Shown in pieces: positions 7,815-15,273 of a stretch of 19,228 bases of DNA. Source of the stretch: an uncultured Bacteroides sp. (GTDB lineage: Bacteria; Bacteroidota; Bacteroidia; Bacteroidales; Bacteroidaceae); assembly GCA_900546355.1 (NCBI GenBank), contig URCM01000058.1, positions 1 to 19,228 of the forward strand, read 5' to 3'. The position numbers and the translations under genes were made by a program. Every line of letters begins with the position of its first letter. Within the stretch, counting starts at the first letter, position 1. Under the pieces are notes generated by a model. That model did no database searches, had not been told where the DNA came from, and worked only from the letters and a program-made list of their open reading frames with translations.

Positions 7815-8220
7815 ATGAACCTGAGTGATAAAATTGTAATTTACCGTACCGCCGATGGACAGACTGCTATTAAAGTGAAATTAGAGGATGACACGGTATG
7901 GTTATCAGCCAATCAAAATGGCAGCATTATTCGAAAGAGATGAAAAGACCGTTAGTCGCCGTCTTGGGCAGGACGGTCAAGGCACAAGAGGCATTGACTT
8001 CCGATGATGCCCTCAATCTGGTAGAAGTGGTTTCCGACTATGCTTATGCCCTCGATACGCTGGACAAGTACGATTATCAGCAGTTGGCGGTAGAGCAGAC
8101 TACGAACGAAGCAAAGTTCCGTGCAACGTATGAAGGTGCCATGCAAGCTGTCAAACTCTTTAGATCCAATCTCAGGGGAGTTGCCGATAAGAAGTTCTTC
8201 CTATTCCGCATTGCAAATCT
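7815..8220 (+). pseudogene. Decayed RhuM-Fic/Doc family gene
   Basis: Three pieces in three frames. From the ATG at 7815, the typical RhuM N-terminus (KIVIYRTADGQTAIKVKLED, then TVWLSANQ) runs into a stop at 7941. A shift caused by one extra A in CAAAATGG (7914-7921) moves the next piece, MAALFERDEKTVSR, into another frame from 7918. A third frame gives AQEALTSDDALNLVEVVSDY and YAYALDTLDKYDYQQLAVEQ, the linker region that precedes the Fic domain in RhuM-Fic proteins. Comparing the pieces with that layout, several hundred bases are missing between TVSR and the third piece. No HxFxxGN Fic motif remains. The 3' limit is uncertain; the third frame stays open to 8434 without recognisable similarity. 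Confidence 0.8.
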
Positions 8221-8298
8221 ATATGCCTACCCCCACTCAAAATCTACTGCCCCTGCATTTCCGATATCACACATTCCGCCACAGGAATTATCCCATGT

Positions 8299-8347
8299 AA
8301 AAAAAACAGGGCGAGGTTGTTATAAGATTGTAAAACAGCCTCACCCC
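8299..8347 (-). terminator. Intrinsic terminator of the yciO-mscS unit
   Basis: On the minus strand, GGGTGAGGCTGTT pairs with AACAACCTCGCCC (one G-U pair, one mismatch, loop about 11 nt), followed by TG and a run of eight T (plus-strand A-run 8299-8306). It lies about 26 nt after the mscS stop codon. It also overlaps the degraded RhuM-Fic 3' region. Confidence 0.8.
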
Positions 8348-8372
8348 TTGGCTTATCATCGTTTCGCCTATA

Positions 8373-9245
8373 TCAGTCTTTCGCCTGATGTACGGTCAAT
8401 TGTGGGAACGGGAAGCCGATGCCTTCCTTGTTGAAGGTTTCATAAACCGTCTTGTTCATGTCAAAATAAACATCCCAATAGTCGGAAGTCTTAGCCCATG
8501 CACGTACCTTAATATCCACACTACTTGCAGACAAAGCACCCAGAGCAATCAACGGGGCAGGGTCTTTCAGAATACGCGGGTCGTTATCAATGATACGCTG
8601 GAGTACGGCTTTCACCTTATCGAAATCTTCCCCGTATTCCACGCCAAACACCCATTCGGCACGACGCGTCTCCTGACGGCTGTAATTCGTAATGGCATTG
8701 CTGCTCAACAAACCGTTGGGAACATAAATCAAGCGGTTATCCAACGTAGTCAATACGGTATGAAAGATTTGGATTTCTTTTACTGTACCGCTCTCGTCAT
8801 CCGGCCCGTCGATGTAATCGCCTACCTTGAAGGGCTTGAACACCAAGATAATCAGCCCGCCTGCAAAATTCGAAAGATTGCCCGACAATGCCATACCGAC
8901 AGCCACGCCTGCCGAAGCCAGCAAAGCCGCAAGGCTGGTGGTTTCTACCCCCAACTTGCTGATAACCGCAAAAGCAAGAACCAAGTTCAGCAACAGGCTG
9001 ACCAGGCTTTCTAAAAACGTCTGTACACTCACTTCCAGTTTACGCCGTTCCAATATCTTGCGGAACAAACGGTTCAGTTGCTTGATGACAAACCGCCCTA
9101 CGATAAAAATTATCAAAGCCGCCAAGATATTTTTCCCCGCTTCGATGCTCCAATTTAACAACTTGTCGAGCACTTGCTCCACATTGATTAATTTTGTTTC
9201 CGCTTCTGCCGCCAAAAGCGCGTTAAGTAATGATGATAAAAACAT
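8373..9245 (-). CDS. MscS-family mechanosensitive channel
   Basis: 290 residues, an inner-membrane tension-gated channel that releases solutes on osmotic downshock. Hydrophobic segments are near 38-58 and 80-100. The pore-lining third segment is SLAALLASAGVAVGMALSGN with the following LSNFAGGLII; its Gly/Ala packing is typical of MscS. The FKVGDYI turn then leads into the beta domain, and VPNGLLSSNAITNYSR is another family hallmark. Length matches the small E. coli MscS type. The gene begins 10 bp after the YrdC/YciO-type gene and shares its transcript; the terminator at 8299-8347 follows. Confidence 0.95.
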   Translation of the reverse strand: MFLSSLLNALLAAEAETKLINVEQVLDKLLNWSIEAGKNILAALIIFIVGRFVIKQLNRLFRKILERRKLEVSVQTFLESLVSLLLNLVLAFAVISKLGVETTSLAALLASAGVAVGMALSGNLSNFAGGLIILVFKPFKVGDYIDGPDDESGTVKEIQIFHTVLTTLDNRLIYVPNGLLSSNAITNYSRQETRRAEWVFGVEYGEDFDKVKAVLQRIIDNDPRILKDPAPLIALGALSASSVDIKVRAWAKTSDYWDVYFDMNKTVYETFNKEGIGFPFPQLTVHQAKD

Positions 9246-9255
9246 AAAGATTCCT

Positions 9256-9867
9256 TCATTCGATTAATATTCCTTTTCCTTGCCGGATAATCTCCGGCAC
9301 ATCTTCATAACAATTTATTACGGTAGAAGGTTCAATGCCTCCTATGCCTCCATCGATAACCAAATCCACCTCACTCCCGAATTTTTCATCTATCAGTTCC
9401 GGATCGGTGACATATTCAATGTCTTCTCCCTCACGCAAAGGTAAGGTAGTGGTCAGTATAGGTGCGTCGAGCAGACGGCAAATGTCACGGATAATCGTAT
9501 TGTCGGGCACACGGATACCTACTTCCTTACGGTTCCGGAATATCTTAGGAAGACGACTATCGGCTTTCAGGATGAAGGTGAACGGACCAGGCAAGTTGCG
9601 TTTCATCAGCTTGAAGGTGGAATTGCCCACTTGTGCGTATTCACTGATGTTACTCAAGTCGTAACAGATGATGGAAAGATTGTTCTTTTTCGGATTCAAG
9701 TCTTTCAATCGGCAAATCTTCTCGATAGGACGTTCCTTCAGGGCATGGCATCCCATGGCATACATCGTATCGGTAGGATAAATGATAATCCCTCCATCGT
9801 TCAGTATGTCCACGATATGCTGCAACACATCGGGATTGTTGTTCTTATCGTATAGTTTCTGTATCAT
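9256..9867 (-). CDS. yciO: YciO-type YrdC/Sua5 domain protein
   Basis: 203 residues, a single YrdC domain with no Sua5 C-terminal domain. IIIYPTDTMYAMGC at about 27-40 is the nucleotide/carbonate-binding start of the family. KLMKRNLPGPFTFILK and VDLVIDGGIGGIEPSTVIN resemble E. coli YciO more than TsaC. TsaC/Sua5 enzymes make threonylcarbamoyl-AMP for the tRNA t6A modification; YciO is a paralogue whose main physiological role is less clear. Start at the ATG at 9867. Upstream is a 105-bp AT-rich gap without a clear -7 element. It is first in a two-gene unit with mscS. Confidence 0.85.
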   Translation of the reverse strand: MIQKLYDKNNNPDVLQHIVDILNDGGIIIYPTDTMYAMGCHALKERPIEKICRLKDLNPKKNNLSIICYDLSNISEYAQVGNSTFKLMKRNLPGPFTFILKADSRLPKIFRNRKEVGIRVPDNTIIRDICRLLDAPILTTTLPLREGEDIEYVTDPELIDEKFGSEVDLVIDGGIGGIEPSTVINCYEDVPEIIRQGKGILIE

Positions 9868-9882
9868 AGGATTTGATTTTAT

Positions 9883-9970
9883 AATTAATAATCAATAGTT
9901 AATAGTTAGCAATTGGAGGTGCACCATACGATGCTACCCATTATTTATTATTAACCATTAATTATTAATT
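9883..9970. repeat. AT-rich inverted repeat between fprA and yciO
   Basis: 9883-9905 and 9948-9970 are complementary at 20 of 23 positions, separated by 42 nt, and are made of repeated TAAT/ATTA words. The right arm sits directly at the 3' end of the flavodiiron gene, so it may end or protect that transcript. It is similar in style, though not in sequence, to the repeat at 1661-1722. Confidence 0.5.
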
Positions 9971-9972
9971 AT

Positions 9973-11154
9973 TTACGCTTTCAAACGATCCGCCATCGCC
10001 TTTGCCAGTTCCTTTGCCTGACGGACAGTATCTTCGCCCATGCTTTGTTTCATTTCTACCGGATTGCCCACCAGTTCGAATTTCAGCTTCTCAGCATATT
10101 CCGCCAGCTTCTTTACGGCGGCACTTGCCCAAGTGAACGAACCGAAATATCCCATGACACGATTCTTCATATCGCGGGCGGCTATCTTGCTCAGCAAGGA
10201 TTCCATTTCGGGATAAAGGTTCATATTATACGTAGTACATCCCACAATCAAGCCTTTGTAACGGAAAATGTCCGCCAAGATGAATGAATGTGGTGTCTTC
10301 GAGACATTGTGCATCACGATGTTCTTGATGCCCTGCGCGCTGAGTTCTTCGGCAATGGTTTCGGCAAGCTCTTCAGTATTGCCGTACATCGTGCCATAAG
10401 CAATGACCACGCCTTCTTCGCCTTCGTAGCGACTCAGGCGGTCGTACAAGTCAACCACTTGCGGAATCTTTTCCGTCCATACCGGCCCGTGAGTAGAGCA
10501 AATCATTTGGATATCCAACCCTTTGCATTTCTGCAAAGCCTTCTGCACCGGATTGCCGAACTTGCCTACGATATTCGCATAATACCGGCGCATCTCGCCT
10601 TCGTAGATTTCAGTATTGATGTCCTTGTCAATGCATCCGCCGTTCAATGCACCGAAGCAGCCGAATGCATCTCCTGAGAACAGGATACCTTCGGTTTCAT
10701 CAAAAGTGACCATCGTTTCGGGCCAATGCACCATCGGAATCAAGTAAAAGCGCAGGTTGTGGTGTCCCAATTTCAGGAAATCACCTTCGCCTACCACGTA
10801 ACGCTCGCCTCCTACGCCATAAAATCCTTCCACCATATCGAATGTCTTCCTGTTGCCCACCAATACGATGTCAGGGTAATATTGCTTAATCAAGGTTATC
10901 GAACCTGAATGATCCGGCTCCATGTGATTGATAATCAGATAATCAATCTTACGGTCACCGATTATCGCCTTGATTTTTTTCAAATATACCTCGAAGAAGG
11001 CTACGTCCACCGTATCAACCAATGCCGTCATCTCGTCATCGACAATCAGATAAGAGTTGTAAGACACCCCGTATGGCAATGGCCACAAGTTTTCGAACAA
11101 TGCTTTCGAACGGTCGTTCACACCTACATAATATACTTTTCCTTTCAGTTCCAT
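9973..11154 (-). CDS. fprA: A-type flavodiiron protein (FprA)
   Basis: 393 residues, a cytoplasmic flavodiiron enzyme that reduces O2 to water and/or NO to N2O, protecting anaerobes from oxygen or nitrosative stress. The N-terminal metallo-beta-lactamase domain keeps all diiron ligands: His77, Glu79, Asp81 and His82 in HMEPDHSGS, His143 in MVHWPETM, Asp162 in FSGDAFG and His222 in STHGPVW. The C-terminal flavodoxin domain starts near 248 with the FMN loop YGTMYGNTEE. There is no rubredoxin domain, so this is the class A form. No clear promoter lies in the 53 bp after the upstream radical SAM gene, so the two may share a transcript. Confidence 0.95.
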   Translation of the reverse strand: MELKGKVYYVGVNDRSKALFENLWPLPYGVSYNSYLIVDDEMTALVDTVDVAFFEVYLKKIKAIIGDRKIDYLIINHMEPDHSGSITLIKQYYPDIVLVGNRKTFDMVEGFYGVGGERYVVGEGDFLKLGHHNLRFYLIPMVHWPETMVTFDETEGILFSGDAFGCFGALNGGCIDKDINTEIYEGEMRRYYANIVGKFGNPVQKALQKCKGLDIQMICSTHGPVWTEKIPQVVDLYDRLSRYEGEEGVVIAYGTMYGNTEELAETIAEELSAQGIKNIVMHNVSKTPHSFILADIFRYKGLIVGCTTYNMNLYPEMESLLSKIAARDMKNRVMGYFGSFTWASAAVKKLAEYAEKLKFELVGNPVEMKQSMGEDTVRQAKELAKAMADRLKA

Positions 11155-11207
11155 TGTTTATTTAGTTTTTAAGATTTTGAGTTCTTTATTTTTATTAACG
11201 ATATGCC

Positions 11208-12161
11208 CTACAGGCAATCCGGTAAAACGCGAATATTCTTTACCTGTTTTCCTTGCCATGCGTCCCGTTCTTCCATCCGTTTGCGGAACCGGTTGGTAAA
11301 CTCGTAGTTCTTCATTCCCCAATCGGGAGCAATCAAAAGTTCTTTAGGTGATTGGGAGATGAAACGCTCCAATACCAGGTCGGGGCGCAAATGTTCCACG
11401 TAATCTATCACCAAATCAATATATTCGTCTGCCGTATAAAGGTGGAAATTTTCAGGATGACAAGCATATTCATTTCCCATCCGCGTGCCTTTAATCAACT
11501 GAAGCTGGTGCAGTTTCAAGGTCGTGAGCGGCAAGCACGACAAGATTTCCGCCTGACGGATTATACTCTCTCTGTCCGTCTCGCCCGGAAGGCCTACAAT
11601 CACATGGCCTCCCGTACGGATGCCCCTCGCCGTCGTCCGCCGTACCGTTTCTTCTGTACAGGCAAACGTATGCCCCCGGTTGATGCGACGCAATGTTTCG
11701 TCGTTGGTACTCTCTATCCCATACTCAACAAGCAAGAAAGTCCGTTTGTTCAGTTCCTCCAGATAATCGAGCAAAGTGTCTGGCATACAATCGGGACGAG
11801 TCCCGATAACCAGCCCCACCACATCCTTCACGCCGAGCGCTTCCTCGTACATCTGCCGTAATTTGTCCGTCCCTGCATACGTATTGGTGTACGCCTGAAA
11901 GTAAGCCAAATATTTCATCTCGGGATATTTCTTGGCAAAGAATGCCTTACCTTCCTCCAGTTGCCGGGCAATGCTTTTTCCTGTCCGGCAATAGTCGGGA
12001 TTAAAAGTCTGATTGTTGCAATACGTACATCCGCCATACCCTTTCGTCCCGTCCCGGTTAGGACAGGTAAACCCAGCATTCAGTGAAATCTTCTGTACCT
12101 TAAAAGGAAATATGCCAGCCAGAAAACCCGAAAAGTCTCTATAACGCGCGCGTTCATCCAT
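11208..12161 (-). CDS. TIGR01212-type radical SAM protein (YhcC-like)
   Basis: 317 residues from the chosen start. The iron-sulfur cluster cysteines are Cys33, Cys45 and Cys48, in CPNRDGTKG followed by GGCTYCN; this CX11CX2C spacing is the mark of the YhcC/TIGR01212 family rather than the standard CX3CX2C. Further family motifs include YFQAYTNTYA, GTRPDC, EYGIES and GHVIVGLPGE. The physiological reaction is unknown. An in-frame ATG at 12182 exists, but it overlaps the -7 element at 12182-12189, so the ATG at 12161 is preferred. It is divergent from the TonB receptor gene and probably the first gene of a unit with the flavodiiron gene. Confidence 0.9.
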   Translation of the reverse strand: MDERARYRDFSGFLAGIFPFKVQKISLNAGFTCPNRDGTKGYGGCTYCNNQTFNPDYCRTGKSIARQLEEGKAFFAKKYPEMKYLAYFQAYTNTYAGTDKLRQMYEEALGVKDVVGLVIGTRPDCMPDTLLDYLEELNKRTFLLVEYGIESTNDETLRRINRGHTFACTEETVRRTTARGIRTGGHVIVGLPGETDRESIIRQAEILSCLPLTTLKLHQLQLIKGTRMGNEYACHPENFHLYTADEYIDLVIDYVEHLRPDLVLERFISQSPKELLIAPDWGMKNYEFTNRFRKRMEERDAWQGKQVKNIRVLPDCL

Positions 12162-12181
12162 AATGAATCCTTTTACCGGCA

Positions 12182-12189
12182 CAAAGATA
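12182..12189 (-). promoter_or_regulatory. -7 element of the radical SAM gene
   Basis: The minus strand reads TATCTTTG here, an exact TAnnTTTG match. Transcription would start near 12175, about 14 nt before the ATG at 12161. No good -33 element is visible. The position argues against translation from 12182. Confidence 0.55.
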
Positions 12190-12242
12190 CGAGTTTTTAC
12201 GATACGCAGAAACAGAACCGTGAAATTTCCTCATTTATGAGG

Positions 12243-12274
12243 ATTGCAAGTATCGGAGATTTGGCGTTACTTTG
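12243..12274 (+). promoter_or_regulatory. Possible promoter of the TonB receptor gene
   Basis: ATTG at 12243-12246, a 20-bp spacer, then TTACTTTG at 12267-12274 (7 of 8 against TAnnTTTG). A leader of about 60 nt to the ATG at 12343 would follow. No riboswitch-like fold was recognised in it. Confidence 0.45.
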
Positions 12275-12342
12275 CAGGCGTTTGAAAAGCACTGCATACC
12301 TATGTAGTAACTCACATCAAGTATATAACACAGAAAGAATAT

Positions 12343-14709
12343 ATGAAGACAAGACTTATTTTTACAACCGTTACCTTTGCCTCGATGGTTTCAGCATCCG
12401 CTATCGAACCTGTCACCCCACGCGACACAATAAAAGTCATCGACATCGAGGAAGTGGTAGTCATCGCCACACCGAAAGAAAACACCCGCTTACGCCAACA
12501 AGCGCTTTCATCGAACTCGTTCTCGCAAGCCGAGATACAAAGCGGACAAATCGGCTCGGTAAAATCGCTTTCAGGGCGGGTGCCCAATCTCTTTATACCC
12601 GATTATGGTTCGAAACTCACCACCTCGGTCTACGTAAGAGGTATCGGTTCACGCATCAATACCCCCGCCGTAGGACTGTATGTCGACAATATCCCATTCA
12701 TCGACAAGTCGGCTTTCGATTTCAATTACTCCGATATTGAACGCATCGATGTCATGCGGGGACCGCAAGGCACATTGTACGGACGCAATACGATGGGCGG
12801 ACTGATACGTGTGTTTACCAAATCTCCCTTTACTTACCAAGGAACCGACGTGCAACTCAGTGCCGCCACCTATAATAATTATAAGGCGATGCTGAAGCAC
12901 TACCACCGCATCTCAGACCGTTTCGCTTTTTCGGTTGGGATGTTTTATGAACATAAAGGAGGATTCTTCAAGAACGCATACAACGGAAAACGCATCGACA
13001 CCGATGATGAAGCAGGCGGACGGGTGCGTGCCATTTGGTTCCCAGACGAAGACCTGAAACTGGACTTCACCCTGAACTATGAGTACACCAACCAAGGAGG
13101 CTATCCTTACGCCTACACGGGACGTACCGACGGGGAAGAGGAAGACCGTGCGGAACACATCGGTGAAATATCGTACAACCATCCGTGTGGATACAAGCGC
13201 AATCTGGTGAACGGCGGATTGAACATCGAACATCACGGAGCAAACTTCACCCTAAGTAGCGTAACAGGATTCCAATACCTGTACGACCAGATGGACTTAG
13301 ACCAGGACTTTACCGAAAAAGACATCTACACGATGATGCAAAAGCAGAACTCGAAAACCCTCTCGCAGGAAATCGTGCTGAAATCGAATCCGGGTACACG
13401 CTGGCAATGGACTACAGGCGTGAGCGGATTCTACCAATGGCTGGATACGAATGCCCCCGTGACTTTTCAAGACGAAGGCATCCGAAGCCTGATAGAAGAC
13501 AACATCAATGCAGGCCTCTCCCATCTTCCGTCGGGTGCGCCCAAGCTCTCGGCACAGGTCACTACCCGTCCGCTCACCGTTACGGGTTCTTTCCAAACTC
13601 CTGCATTGAACGGCGCCATCTATCACCAGTCTACCTTGAACGACCTCTTCACCGAAGGGCTTTCGCTCACCGTAGGGCTCCGGCTGGATTACGAAAAGCT
13701 TTGGCTGGATTATGATTCGCGGTGTGTGATGGGGTTCAACTTCGGCGTATCGGCTCCCTTCTTGCCTCAAGACATCATCCGCTCCCTCGAAGCCTTGACC
13801 CAATTCACCGGCAAGGAGCGGACCGATTACTTGCAATTGCTCCCTAAGTTCACCCTGCAATACGCATGGAACCGGCGAAACAATGTCTACGCCACGGTGA
13901 GCCGGGGATACCGCTCTGGCGGATACAACATTCAGATGTTTTCCGACCTGGTGCAGAACGACCTGCGCACGGCAATGATGAATGCCATCAAGCAAGACGA
14001 AGTTTTGGGGAACTTCGCAAGCATGATGCCCGACTTCCCCACCTCAGAGGTAAACGTATCGGAAGCGACGCTTTACAAACCCGAATATTCGTGGAATTAT
14101 GAAATAGGTGCACACCTTACCTCCACGAACGGAAAGCTACAAGCCGATGCAGCTCTCTTCTATATGGACACACGCGACCAGCAAATCTCACGCTTTGCCG
14201 AAAACGGACTGGGACGCATCACGGTCAATGCCGGGAAAAGCCGTAGCATCGGAGCGGAGGCGTCAATACGTGCCGGACTGACTGATGCCTTCAGCCTAAA
14301 CGCCAACTACGGATATACGTATGCCACATTTACCGACTACGTTGTGAGCGAGGAAGAAAACTACAACGGACGTTATGTGCCTTTCGTTCCGAAGCACACA
14401 TTCAGCGCAGGAGGACAATACCGCTTCACCTTGCGCAGGAATGTCCTATTCGACCACATTATCCTTGATGCCAACTACCGGGCGGCAGGACGCATCTACT
14501 GGACGGAACAAAACAACGCCAGCCAGTCTTTTTACGGCACCCTGGACGGACGTGTCACTTTTGCCAAAGGCAAAGGGCAAATCGCTCTTTGGATAACCAA
14601 TGCTCTCAACAAAGAATACCAAGCGTTCTATTTCGAAACCATGGGACGCGGATTTGAACAGACGGGACGACCCTTGCAAGCAGGCATCGACTTACGGTGC
14701 AATTTCTGA
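12343..14709 (+). CDS. TonB-dependent outer-membrane receptor
   Basis: 788 residues. A signal peptide with a probable cut after VSASA (near 20) is followed by a TonB-box-like IEEVVVIAT near 35-43. The plug domain covers about 45-165, with typical phrases VYVRGIG, PAVGLYVDNIPF and MRGPQGTLYGRN. A beta barrel follows, ending in an aromatic residue (CNF), as needed for outer-membrane insertion. There is no N-terminal carboxypeptidase-like domain and no SusD partner, so this is the siderophore/cobalamin-receptor style rather than a SusC glycan importer. The substrate cannot be named from sequence. It stands alone, divergent from the radical SAM gene and convergent with the block on the right. Confidence 0.92.
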   Translation: MKTRLIFTTVTFASMVSASAIEPVTPRDTIKVIDIEEVVVIATPKENTRLRQQALSSNSFSQAEIQSGQIGSVKSLSGRVPNLFIPDYGSKLTTSVYVRGIGSRINTPAVGLYVDNIPFIDKSAFDFNYSDIERIDVMRGPQGTLYGRNTMGGLIRVFTKSPFTYQGTDVQLSAATYNNYKAMLKHYHRISDRFAFSVGMFYEHKGGFFKNAYNGKRIDTDDEAGGRVRAIWFPDEDLKLDFTLNYEYTNQGGYPYAYTGRTDGEEEDRAEHIGEISYNHPCGYKRNLVNGGLNIEHHGANFTLSSVTGFQYLYDQMDLDQDFTEKDIYTMMQKQNSKTLSQEIVLKSNPGTRWQWTTGVSGFYQWLDTNAPVTFQDEGIRSLIEDNINAGLSHLPSGAPKLSAQVTTRPLTVTGSFQTPALNGAIYHQSTLNDLFTEGLSLTVGLRLDYEKLWLDYDSRCVMGFNFGVSAPFLPQDIIRSLEALTQFTGKERTDYLQLLPKFTLQYAWNRRNNVYATVSRGYRSGGYNIQMFSDLVQNDLRTAMMNAIKQDEVLGNFASMMPDFPTSEVNVSEATLYKPEYSWNYEIGAHLTSTNGKLQADAALFYMDTRDQQISRFAENGLGRITVNAGKSRSIGAEASIRAGLTDAFSLNANYGYTYATFTDYVVSEEENYNGRYVPFVPKHTFSAGGQYRFTLRRNVLFDHIILDANYRAAGRIYWTEQNNASQSFYGTLDGRVTFAKGKGQIALWITNALNKEYQAFYFETMGRGFEQTGRPLQAGIDLRCNF

Positions 14710-14720
14710 CGGACTCTCAC

Positions 14721-14747
14721 CGCTGATTGCACGGATTCACACGGAAT
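14721..14747 (+). repeat. CACGGATT-type repeat word, inverted mate at 15240-15262
   Basis: CTGATTGCACGGATT followed by CACACGGAAT, just after the TonB receptor stop. The reverse complement of 15240-15262 reads CACAGATTACACGGATACGG, a closely related word. The two copies point toward each other and lie at the ends of the two convergent genes. Similar GATT/CACGGATT words are common between genes in Bacteroidetes, from general knowledge. Confidence 0.5.
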
Positions 14748-14793
14748 ATAACTGCATACTATAAAATCAATCGTATTTTTATTGTGTCTGGCT

Positions 14794-14825
14794 CTTGGTT
14801 CTTGCCGCCCGTGGCAAGAACCAAG
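14794..14825. repeat. Perfect 13-bp hairpin after the TonB receptor gene
   Basis: CTTGGTTCTTGCC (14794-14806), loop GCCCGT, then GGCAAGAACCAAG (14813-14825), with no mismatch. It starts 85 nt after the receptor stop. No T-run follows on either strand, so it is not a standard intrinsic terminator. It could protect the 3' end of either convergent transcript. Confidence 0.75.
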
Positions 14826-14905
14826 CGGACAGCAAACGGATAACAGCACATTAATATAGAACATCCTTCCGATTTGCCTATCCGACTGCATAAAAAATGC
14901 AGTAG

Positions 14906-15000
14906 TACTTACTTTGCCGGTGAAGTATATATTCATGGGCAGATGCAGTATATATCCAACCGTCCCTGAAGTATATATTCATTTTTAGGGGGTATATACT
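14906..15000. repeat. Palindromic repeat array B, four GTATAT cores
   Basis: GTATAT cores at 14925, 14948, 14971 and 14992 are spaced 23, 23 and 21 bp. Units one and three have TGAA/TTCA arms around GTATATA. From 14906 the sequence matches array A at 5578, beginning with the identical 14-mer TACTTACTTTGCCG and followed by identical TGAAGTATATATTCAT. A perfect 7-bp hairpin, ACTGCAT-AAAAA-ATGCAGT, lies just before at 14885-14903. The array is the left part of a larger repeat that reaches at least 15225. Confidence 0.8.
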
Positions 15001-15155
15001 GGCCGGATGCGGACATCCATAAGATTAAAAAAGTATTTTGAATTTCTACAAAAAGTTTTTCTTGTCTTGATGCATTCGTTTTCGTGTGTGCTTTGGGCGG
15101 TTTTTGGGTCCTTTCCGCTTCTGTTTTTCGTCAGATAGCCCGCCATCTTCCTCAT
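14985..15155 (-). CDS. Doubtful 56-aa ORF inside the repeat element
   Basis: An ATG at 15155 opens a 56-codon frame ending at 14985, beginning MRKMAGYLTKNRSGKDPK and ending RIRPVYTP within the palindromic array. It is basic and has no recognisable domain. A neighbouring minus-strand frame is also open for about 57 codons to a stop at 15046, with an acidic then lysine-rich stretch (DEEDGGLSDEKQKRKGPKNR), which also looks coding-like. Both frames being open suggests chance or decay. I give the ORF low weight as a real gene. Confidence 0.15.
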   Translation of the reverse strand: MRKMAGYLTKNRSGKDPKTAQSTHENECIKTRKTFCRNSKYFFNLMDVRIRPVYTP

Positions 15156-15225
15156 CACAGAAGCGGAAATGCCTCAAAAACCCATTCCCAATCAGCACAC
15201 GGTAAATCCAAAACAGTTTCTAAGT
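15112..15225. repeat. Long-spaced inverted repeat plus degenerate segment shared with 1-54
   Basis: TTTCCGCTTCTGT (15112-15124) and ACAGAAGCGGAAA (15157-15169) are a perfect 13-bp inverted pair, 32 nt apart. The next bases, 15172-15225, match the left window edge at 46 of 54 positions. On the minus strand, 15155-15223 can be read as LETVLDLPCADWEWVFEAF followed by a stop, with a one-base shift separating it from an upstream ATG; this looks like the broken start of a gene of unknown family. Together with the array at 14906-15000, it accounts for most of the 564-bp gap between 14709 and 15274. Confidence 0.6.
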
Positions 15226-15273
15226 ATTTTCATTTTTTCTATCCGTATCCGTGTAATCTGTGATGAAAAGACA

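Noticed and set aside
7898..8434. 178-codon open frame as an intact gene
   Set aside because: Only its middle resembles a known family, in a frame different from the real start; it runs into the mscS terminator and the end of mscS.
12237..12740. 167-codon open frame overlapping the TonB receptor start
   Set aside because: It runs in another frame over a clear signal peptide and plug; its composition is typical of a shadow frame.
12343..14709. SusC-type glycan importer
   Set aside because: No N-terminal carboxypeptidase-like domain and no SusD gene follows.
14628..14936. 102-codon minus-strand frame over the TonB receptor end and repeat array
   Set aside because: It starts in the palindromic array, crosses the 13-bp hairpin and ends inside the receptor gene antisense; no domain.
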